NCBI GenBank assembly: GCA_947652605.1
Contig: OX393577.1
Span: 22,013,466 to 22,077,465 of the forward strand
DNA: 64,000 bases
DNA from: Elmis aenea
Lineage: Eukaryota > Arthropoda > Insecta > Coleoptera > Elmidae
Direction of reading: 5' to 3'
This document shows positions 56,342-64,000 of the stretch, piece by piece; positions within the stretch are counted from its first letter, which is position 1, and the number at the start of each line of letters is the position of its first letter. Made by a program: the position numbers and the translations under genes. Below the pieces are notes generated by a model. It did not search any database and was not told the DNA's origin. It saw only the letters and a program-made list of their open reading frames with translations.

Positions 56342-56800
56342 CAGGGCATGAAACCGGTTTTTTAAACCGGTTTAAAAAACCGGTTAACCGTTATTTTTTG
56401 TCAGAAAAAGTGATTTTTAACCAAAACCGAAACCGTTATTTTTAAAGGCAAAAAAAACGGTAACCTTTAACCAAAATAATAAAAAACCGGTTTTTTTAAC
56501 GTCTTTTTTTTAATAAAAATTACGATGAAAAATACAAAATCTATAGTAAATGCGATTAGTTTACCAAAAGTCATTACTGAACTCTTGATTGTACCTTTAT
56601 TATAAAATTATAAATAAATAATATCCTTTCATACTTTGCATTCCTGATCCAAATAATTTTAAAAACCGGTTAATTTAACCGGTTTTGTCTAAACCGGTTT
56701 TTTGCGAATAAAACCGGTTTTTCAACAAAAACCGTTATAAAAATAAAGTTCTCGATTTCGGTTAACCGTTAACCAAAATTTTTTTCGGTTTCGAGCCCTG
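56342..56800. mobile_element. hAT MITE with ACCGGTTTT-rich ends, 459 bp
   Basis: It begins CAGGGCATGAAACCGG and ends CGGTTTCGAGCCCTG, with a perfect 8-bp duplication ATTTTGTC (56334-56341 and 56801-56808). Both ends are dense in AACCGGTTTT and AACCGTTA repeats on both strands. No transposase. The 91-residue frame that reaches into it is not a gene. Confidence 0.88.
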
Positions 56801-56808
56801 ATTTTGTC

Positions 56809-58180
56809 CTTGATCTTCACTACTTCTCTACTTTAAATCTTAATTCCTTATTCCACTTTTACGAACCTATTTACTGGCATACACATGAATTTTATCTTTC
56901 TAAGGATGTTTGTAGAGAATTTTACAATTTTTTAAGTAAAAGATTTAATTTAACTTTTAACATTACGTGTAAGACTAATTGACGGTTTGAGTGAAAACCA
57001 CGTTCCTGTTTATCATAATTACTTTAAGTCAAAGAGTTATGTGCCTCTAGAGAAAGGTTTGGCCGTAAATTTTTATTTTGTTACAACAAAGCAACAATGT
57101 TCTGATAAGCACACATGTTTGTTCCTATTAGTAATTTCCTCTTTACCAAGGTTTCTGTTTTATTTGTGTAACCTTAAATACACCAAGAACGACTGGCTGA
57201 GTCAGCTGAACATGTTAAATCGTCAACTAACAGATACTGCTGTTGGCACTTTGTATGCAAAAACTAGTCTTGCGTGCAAGTTGCACATTTCTTAAAAAAT
57301 TCTTTCGAACTAATATAAATGAAATTTCGCAATTTCAACAATTTAAACTGATGGTAATGGTAACAGTCCAGCATAATAAGCTATTCTGATGGAATTACTG
57401 ACCACTCAGCAGTCTGTTACGTCTTTAGCGTCAATTACATGTAAAATGTTTGGTCATAAACATTCGCCTTTTATATCTTTATAGTTGCAGCACCTTTAAA
57501 TTTACACATGAAATGCAAAACTTTGCAAATGGAACGAGAACGTTACGAACATTCGACATGGAACTCAGATAATAAAACTATTTTTTTGCTTACAAAACTT
57601 GTCATCGGTGCATACATTATTAGTTTTTTTTTTTAAGCAGAACTGTTAAAATAACTATATCACTGCAATAGCGCAGTAAGTAAATATACACAAAAATTAA
57701 TAAACAAACAATAGAGAGGATTTATTAAACGATAATAAATAAACATTAAGATCACATGCACATTTTTTTTTCAATACGTCATTCCGACACATTTAAAATG
57801 TTTGCATTTCTAAAGTTTAAACCATTTATTTTAAAGTAACAGATTTATAAGTTATAATAAGACACAGTCGCTAAGAACGGTTGCAATTATTGGATTATTA
57901 TACAGGGTGTTTCCGCGACTATGTTTTTACGTTTTAGTGTAGATAGAGCAGGGCCCTGTTTCTGGAAACTTACAAGCCTTGTAATACAAGTCCGTAGCTT
58001 AGCTACACGTGTAGTTTCCATGGAAACTACTGGTCATTTGTTTAATTTTTTGCCAATAAATCAATGCTGGGAAATGCATTTCCTCAGACATTTATTTAGA
58101 AATAATAATTGAAGAACATGCAGAGTGCGTTTCTATACTCACGTTTCAAAACGACATTATTTTGCATATAAACACTGTAA
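56809..58180. other. AT-rich stretch with an isolated foldback end and a palindrome
   Basis: TACAGGGTGTTTCCGCG at 57901 is an end motif of the foldback families without a visible partner. The 102-residue frame at 56987-57295 has no known motif. Confidence 0.4.
58011..58030. promoter_or_regulatory. Perfect 20-bp palindrome matching an RFX X-box
   Basis: GTAGTTTCCATGGAAACTAC is a perfect palindrome. Its core GTTTCC-AT-GGAAAC fits the X-box consensus RYYNYYN(1-3)RRNRAC bound by RFX factors. There is no adjacent gene start, so function is unproven. Confidence 0.35.
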
Positions 58181-58735
58181 AGCCCGTGTGACACGGTGTA
58201 AATTTCTGTATAAAATTGTGTACAAAATATCTTGTATTGTGTTTATTGTACAGATTTCTGTACAGAATTCTATTCGTTTGAAACTGTGTGTGACACGGAT
58301 ACAATTTTACGTACAAGTTACTGCCCATGCGCATGCGCCTAAACAGTATAAACACTCCCTCTTAAAACAAGGTATTTATCCCTTGTAATTGACATTTTAA
58401 ACAATAACAACATCCTGCTTTGGATTACCAAGAATTAACTGTTAACATAAATTTCTTTTGTTTATATTTCCTTTAGCTGCAGATGTTCAAAATCAGCTGT
58501 TAGTCACCATTATTCATGAACTGAATGCGCATCTGTAGCACGCACTTTCTGTATCAAAACTTGCTTGCAAATAGAACACGTGTATTTTCTGTGCAAGAAA
58601 CTGCATGGAACGCTTGTACATACAAGAAACTATACAGAAATTTGTACGAAAAACCTGTATGACACGATATAAGATTTTCTGTATAGCATTTGGTATAAAT
58701 TTCTATACAGAATCTTTCATCGTGTCACACGGGCT
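58181..58735. mobile_element. Foldback/MITE with AGCCCGTGTGACACGG ends
   Basis: The left end AGCCCGTGTGACACGG and right end (minus) AGCCCGTGTGACACGATG are inverted. Arms repeat TTTCTGTAT/ATACAGAAA and GTGACACGG motifs several times on both strands. TAA precedes and CAA follows, close to but not a perfect 3-bp Harbinger-type duplication. The opposed 87- and 69-residue frames at 58125-58388 are repeats, not genes. Confidence 0.68.
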
Positions 58736-59100
58736 CAAAAAACATTGATAAAATTTGACTGGTAGAAAAATTTAACAGGCAATTTAAATCATTAAAATAG
58801 TAGAAATAAATTTGGTGCAAGAATTTGTTTAGGACAGTACAAGTTCAACTCAAAAGGAAAAATTAAAAAAATTACACTACACCTACCCTATAGTTATTAT
58901 TACTCTCTTGGTTAATTGAAAAAGTTTAAAACTGCATTCACTTACTTTTTCTAAATATTATTTACTACTTTATTCTTCAAAAATTTCTATTAGGTTTAAT
59001 TTTCAGGTTGTGCCAAGCTGGATATTCACTGAAATTAAGAAACAACGCAAAAATTAGTAAGCAGAATGGAACCAATGAGACAATTAACAGGTAAATACCT
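58736..59100. other. AT-rich spacer
   Basis: Nothing recognised. Confidence 0.4.
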
Positions 59101-59220
59101 AGTAATAATAATAATAATCTTTATTTGTTCTGAATATCCCAAAAAAGGTGTAGAACTTAGCACAATAATAATTTACGTACGTTACAAATAATATACATAG
59201 TTAATCGGTTTACTTAGATA
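59101..59220 (-). mobile_element. Possible 5'-truncated LINE 3' tail
   Basis: On the minus strand the segment ends AATAAAGATTATTATTATTA, a polyadenylation-like AATAAA followed by an ATT-repeat tail, as at the 3' ends of several insect LINE families. Upstream lies GTGCTAAGTTCTACACC, which could be 3' UTR. No coding part or target duplication could be identified. Confidence 0.4.
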
Positions 59221-59387
59221 ATTTCTGTATGAGAAATGATTTCGCCTTGACAATAACGATCCAACTAGTTTTATAAAACATCTGATAAAGTGCGCAAAAA
59301 AATGCCTACATTAAGCTTATATAAGTGCTTTGTAAATTTAACTTCTATTATAAAGTAGAAAAATTTTACTCATGTAATTTACGTATA

Positions 59388-59890
59388 CAGGGTGTCCCAT
59401 TTATCGTGAACAGCATGGGGATTTCGTAAACGGTTAAGTGTTGGTTAAATGAGTAAAAATTATCTATGAATTAAGAGCAACAATTTTACGAAGAAAAATC
59501 TTTAAAAAAACGAATCGCTTTTTCGCTATTGATAAAAAACAAAAAAAAAAATGTTTTCGATTTTTGCTTTTAACTTGCTTATTTGAAATCATATTCAAAA
59601 TATTTTTCAACATTATCAAGACAGTTTTTTGTATAGATTTGAAATGTATTATTAAATTATATCTATTTCATTTCTTTTTGTTATTTTAACATCAACTTTC
59701 TTATTTACAATAGAGGTCTTAGTTGGCTGTGACACCATTAAAAAGAGAATTTTTTTTCTTGCTTCATTGAGGTATGGGTTGCTAGGTTTATCTTTTAAAA
59801 TGAGTAAGTTATTACAATATTATTGTATTTATTAAGTTTAATTAAAGTGGCCATTGAAAAACAAAACATCACATAAATAAAGTAGCTGTA
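59388..59890. repeat. One-armed foldback with TACAGGGTGTCCCATTTATC end
   Basis: TACAGGGTGTCCCATTTATC opens the segment, which then has an arm-like body and a TTAGTTGGCTGTGACACC core near 59728 similar to that of other foldbacks. No mirrored end is found before the next element at 59894. Confidence 0.5.
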
Positions 59891-60205
59891 AAGTACAGGG
59901 TGGGCAAATTTCGATGTTTTAATAGGGAATCTCGGTAACTGTAAGAGGTATCAAAAAACCGACCGCGCATCCTTGATATCTTTTTTCGAGAAAAACTTAA
60001 TGGTGAAATCTAAAATTGGTTATCGTCTTTTGTTTTCGAGTTATCGCCGATAACTCGATTTCTCGACTTTTCGTTTTATGACTATATTTCGCTTGTTTAT
60101 GAAAATAAACAAAAATAATTTTGACGTTCTACAGGCACTTTTTTGATAAGAATCCAGTGGCGTAGACTATTTTTCAAAAAAAAAATCCGAAATTGGAGTT
60201 GTGAC

Positions 60206-61068
60206 TAGGGTTTGTCGGTTTTTAAAAATCGGTTTTGAAAAACCGGTTTTTTTGAAAAAAATTATGTATTCGAAAAACCGGTTTTTTTAACTAAAAAACC
60301 GGTTTTTAAGCCTAGATTTAACGCGTAAAAAATAAATATCTACATAAAAATCTGTACACTTCTGCTTCATTTGCAAAATCCAAAAAACATTGTTACAAAA
60401 AAATCAAACGTATTTCCGCTGGCTTCAAGAACCGATGGATATAGTCAAGTTATCGGAAAAAATATTATCTAGAATTTAACCAAATTCTGCTATAGAATTG
60501 GAAACAAATTTCGATGAAGATGAAGATATTATTAAGGGTTTTGGATTTGCTGTTTTTGTTAAAGGTTCCTCGATAAATCTAAGAATTGATTTCTCCATCT
60601 CTTCTTTCAAGACATTGTTTTTTTCATTAAAGGCAGAATTTGCAGTATTTGAATCAACTAATAAAAGAATAAAGAATTTGGGCACACTGTTTGAAGCTTT
60701 AAAAACAGTAAGACTCAGCTCAATAGTCAGCGAACCAGTGTTTTCTGTATCTGGTAATTTTGTATCTCAAATACGAACCAGATTAAGTCATGATTCCGTA
60801 AATGTTTTGTGTTTTTAAAATCATGTTTTCTAAAAAAAAAAGGAAATTAAAAAAATGCTATTTATGGTTTGTTGGAAGTTTAGAATTTTATTTTTATTTG
60901 TTATCTTATTATTTGGTTTTATATTTTATAAAATTATGAAATATAAATTATTTTATTACGTTTTAATTGTTTTTTTAAAACTATTCGAAAACCGGTTTTA
61001 ACCGGTTTTTTGGAAAAACTGGTATTCGAAAACCGGTTTTTCAAAAGTCGGTTTTTGTATAAACCCTA
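60206..61068 (+). mobile_element. hAT element with AACCGGTTTT-rich ends
   Basis: Ends TAGGGTTTGTCGGTTTTT and (minus) TAGGGTTTATACAAAAACC are flanked by a perfect 8-bp duplication GTTGTGAC (60198-60205 and 61069-61076). Both ends are rich in AAAACCGGTTTTT. The interior keeps a transposase C-terminus in the same orientation (60498-60818). The uninterrupted target persists in the opposite arm of the host foldback (TTATGTCACAACTCGAATT near 62200). Confidence 0.9.
60498..60818 (+). pseudogene. hAT transposase C-terminal fragment
   Basis: The 106-residue frame ends SSIVSEPVFSVSGNFVSQIR followed by TRLSHDSVNVLCF and a stop. S-E-x-V-F-S-V-S-G-N-F-V-x-x-I-R-x-R-L is the hAT dimerisation motif and the natural C-terminus of the protein. 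The catalytic and DNA-binding regions are missing, so the element is an internal-deletion derivative. It also starts with an acidic DEDED patch. Confidence 0.8.
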
Positions 61069-61414
61069 GTTGTGACATAAAGTTGTATTTTTTAAAATAA
61101 AACCCATAGTTGGCTATGACATATTTAAATTCCTTATTTTTGTGTCATTCCGAATATATAAAGGTTGATGTATTTATTTTCAATAATGCGCAAGGTACAG
61201 AGGTTTTAAAAACAAAATTATAGTAGACTGTGAAAACAAAAACAAAACAAGGTGTAAAACCTTTTTAAACTCATTTGGTACAAGTTGCGAAGGTTTTGTA
61301 ATTTGTTGTTGTGATAAACATTACAAATATTTGAATATAAGATAAACTACAATAAACTACATTACTGCAGATTCCGACTATATCGTTGTTTCCTTATTTT
61401 TATATATTTATAAT

Positions 61415-61937
61415 AGGGTGACCATTCGTCCCCGATTTTCGGGTAAAGTCCCCGAAACAAGATTTAAGTCCCGGATTATTCTTGTCCCCGATTTTCATAA
61501 TTTTCCCATAGACATTTAAAATATCGAATGTATGGTACTTTCGCTGTTGCCAAATTATGCAAATCTGTTAGTCTGGCAACATTGTAACAGTGTAACCGCT
61601 TATTGGCCAAGAAAACTGGACTGAGGAGGAGTTTTGCACGTAGCTGTCAGCCATCACCGGTAATTAAAGTGTCGTCCGATTAGGTTATGTTACTTCGGGT
61701 TACCAGGTTACCACACATCCTTTCTCCTGGACATATCCTCTTTTTTTGTAATGGCAAAAATGCGTGGGTTTTAATTCATGCTTTTTAATTTGAATTTTGT
61801 TTATTAAACAATTGAAAGTTGTTGTTTGTGGTGTACAGAAAACGGGAAAATAGATTTTACGAAAGTTAGTTGAGGACCTTTTTTTGTTACCCCAACTTAG
61901 TGTCCCCGAAAGTTCGGGGAAAAAAATGGTCACCTTA
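61415..61937. mobile_element. MITE with AGGGTGACCAT ends and CCCCGA repeats
   Basis: Left end AGGGTGACCATTCGTCCCCG; the right end, read inward on the minus strand, is TAAGGTGACCAT then CCCCGAACTTTCGGGG. ATTTATAAT flanks it on both sides (61406-61414 and 61938-61946), suggesting an 8- or 9-bp duplication as in hAT elements. No transposase. It lies in the loop of the foldback at 59894-62512. Confidence 0.7.
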
Positions 61938-62512
61938 ATTTATAATGTTTATTACAACAACAAATTACAAAACCTTCGTAACTTGTACCAAATGAGTTTA
62001 AAAAGGTTTTACACCTTGTTTTGTTTTTGTTTTCACAGTCTACTATAATTTTGTTTTTAAAAAAAACTAAAAAACCTCCGTAACTTGCGTATTATTGAAA
62101 ATAAATACATCAACCCTTATATATTTGGAATGACAAAAAAATAAGGAATTTAAATAAGTCATAGCCAACTATGGGTTCCATTTAAAAAAATACAACTTTA
62201 TGTCACAACTCGAATTTTGGATTTTTTTTTTTTAAATAGTCTACGCCACTGGAATCTTATCAAAAAAATGCCTGTAGAACATCAAAATTATTTTTGTCTA
62301 TTTTCATAAACAAGCGAGTTATAGTCATAAAACGAAAAGTCGAAAAATCGAGTTATCGGCGATAACTCGAAAACAAAAGACGATAACCAATTTTAGATTT
62401 TACTATTAAGTTTTTCTCGAAAAAAGATATCGAGGATGCGCGGTCGGTTTTTTGATACCTCTTACAGTTACCGAGATTCCCTATTAAAACATTGAAATTT
62501 GCCCACCCTGTA

Positions 62513-64000
62513 CATAATTAATCACAAAAAAAACTTAAATAGTTTGAGATATTTTTTACATTTCATTATAATTTATTATTTTTTAGTTAGTATTGCTGTT
62601 GAATATAAATTATAACAGGCGTTTAAACTGTAGTCCACTCTCCATGGGCAATACAAATTTGAGATCTACACTTTGTAGATAATAATGTTGGCATTTTTTT
62701 GCACACTTTATTAGGCGATAAAGTTATCATATCAGTAAAATTGTAACTTGTTTAAAAAATTTACCAATCTTTTGTGTCATAAAATGTGAATACTTGACAG
62801 AAATTTTACATCGCTTTAGTACAATTTTGTTGTCAGTTTGATAAACAGCAAAATTATATTTTGGCATACACTTGTCTTTTCACAATTAAAAACATTGAAA
62901 ATATTTATAGCTGTACTGCCATGCAACTACGACAAAAATATTGACGTCATCTCCGGCCGTAGCGAATAATCAAATAAAATTTTAGTGTCCAATGTAATGA
63001 GTCAGTTGTTGCTTTTTTAAATATTTGTGAATCATTATTTTTACTTACTACAGTAAATTATTTTTGCTTGTCAAAAATATTTTCGGATGCTTATTGAAGT
63101 TCAGTATACAGTATACTGTGTAATGCGGGTAAATTTTTTCGTTATTTTCTAACGTGGAGAAAAATTTATTCAACTTTTTTTTAAAATTCGGAACCTTTCT
63201 ATGAAATTACATCTCGTACAGTAAACACTACAACAGTACTAGACGTGAAGCCTGAATTTTAAATGATGTGTTTACTCAAGTAGGTTTAAAGTTGCTTTTA
63301 GTTAATCCATCGATATTCTTGTACTAACTAAAGATAAAAATCACAAATTTGGTATGCACACACGCAGCCGTACATACATACATACTTTTAAGATTACAGT
63401 AACAGTTTCCGCCTGTTGTCTTAGGAATATAAAGCTAACTAGATATAGATGTGGCAGTCATTACATTCCTCAGCAGTATGCGTCATTCTTATTTAAAGTA
63501 TGCATATCTTTTACAGCAAAAAAGTGACATTTTATATGTGCATTCTATTATACAAATGCAGTTATAGCATGATGGGTGGAACGTACAAAAAACGACCTCA
63601 ACATTGATTTTGATTTCAAAACATACGATAATGCAAATTTTCTTTTTATTCATTTTGAATTTCAAATGTTAAGTAGTTAATTTAGAATTAAAATCGTTGC
63701 GAAGGAGTTAAAACGGTTTATATGCGGCGATTGTGATATTTTCATGATTGTGTTTGAAAGTTTACTTTTTTCTGCTCAAATAAATTAACATTTGTAACTC
63801 CTTTTTGACCTATTACCTTGAAATACCAGTCTTGCTACCACGAATTAATTGAAAATAATAAATGGAAACAAATAAACAAAATGAACCTTGTTCTCTGCAA
63901 ATTTATTACACATATGCAACGCTTCGGGTAATGGTGATCCAACAAAGTAATTATGACATTTAAATTACTAAACGCTGGTTTTATTGTGATTTATCGTGTC
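62513..64000. other. AT-rich stretch, mostly without features
   Basis: A short segment at about 62638-62692 is the reverse complement of one at 16240-16300 (shared CAAATTTGTATTGCCCATGG). Nothing else recognised. Confidence 0.45.

Larger units (their letters stand above)
59894..62512. mobile_element. Long foldback with TACAGGGTGGGCAAATTTC ends, twice interrupted
   Basis: Perfect inverted ends TACAGGGTGGGCAAATTTC lead into arms of about 650 bp: GAATCTCGGTAACTGTAAGA, ATCGCCGATAACTCGAT, TCCAGTGGCGTAG, CCATAGTTGGCTATGAC, AAAACAAGGTGTAAAACC and TTGTAATTTGTTGTTG. The left arm is split by a hAT (60206-61068) and the loop holds another insertion (61415-61937). A one-armed relative is at 23911-24480. 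Confidence 0.85.

Noticed and set aside
56987..57295. A 102-residue ORF
   Set aside because: No recognisable domain, no splice or promoter context, and an amino-acid mix expected from AT-rich non-coding DNA.
58125..58388. Overlapping ORFs on both strands
   Set aside because: They lie within the AGCCCGTGTGACACGG foldback and follow its TTTCTGTAT repeats.

Overview
This window looks like non-coding, repeat-filled nuclear DNA from an insect or other arthropod. It is strongly AT-rich, has no dense operon-like coding, and carries remnants of hAT, PIF/Harbinger, mariner-like, Penelope-like and RTE-like elements, plus one short run of the arthropod telomere motif TTAGG. I cannot fix the species or the order. 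Only one long intact reading frame exists, and it belongs to a retrotransposon. I found no complete host gene. Host coding signal is limited to a MADF-like exon near 41.1-41.4 kb and a candidate short exon ending in a consensus splice donor near 32.8 kb.

Layout. From 1 to 13 kb: a decayed hAT (3050-4685) containing a tRNA-derived SINE with a perfect 14-bp target duplication (TSD). Two PIF/Harbinger-type elements follow in opposite orientation (5074-6131 and 6175-8487). The second holds a hAT (6379-8470, TSD TGTGTGTA), which itself holds another hAT (6740-7575, TSD GTACCTAC). Then come a diverged 146-bp tandem repeat and a hAT with GATTTAAATC-rich ends (11186-12398). From 13 to 28 kb: a THAP-like fragment, foldback elements with TACAGGGTG or TACCGGGTG ends, a second copy of the CCCGGGA-rich hAT (20489-21301), and an intact 3.05-kb RTE-like LINE (24795-27841, minus) with a perfect 17-bp TSD beside a Harbinger transposase fragment.

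From 28 to 45 kb: foldback elements whose arms are arrays of 12-16-bp direct repeats (28.3, 33.2 and 40.3 kb), an eroded 3'-hAT copy (30 kb), a 217-bp hAT MITE inside a foldback (35.2 kb), and a decayed ~170-bp tandem array (37.1-38.6 kb). From 45 to 64 kb: a Penelope-like inverted repeat with two hammerhead-ribozyme-like motifs, very long palindromic elements (45.7-47.2, 48.6-52.3, 53.3-55.7 and 59.9-62.5 kb), each with other elements nested inside or transposase scraps nearby, and two hATs with ACCGGTTTT-rich ends.

How the parts work together: most pieces are non-autonomous. The hAT copies keep only C-terminal dimerisation-domain scraps of transposase. The palindromes are associated with mariner-like HTH/DDE scraps. 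They would depend on enzymes encoded elsewhere. The LINE is the only element here that could supply its own endonuclease and reverse transcriptase. Because many insertions sit inside others, and some pre-insertion sequences survive in a second arm or copy, the order of insertion can be read. All family names rest on motif recognition by eye, without database searches.
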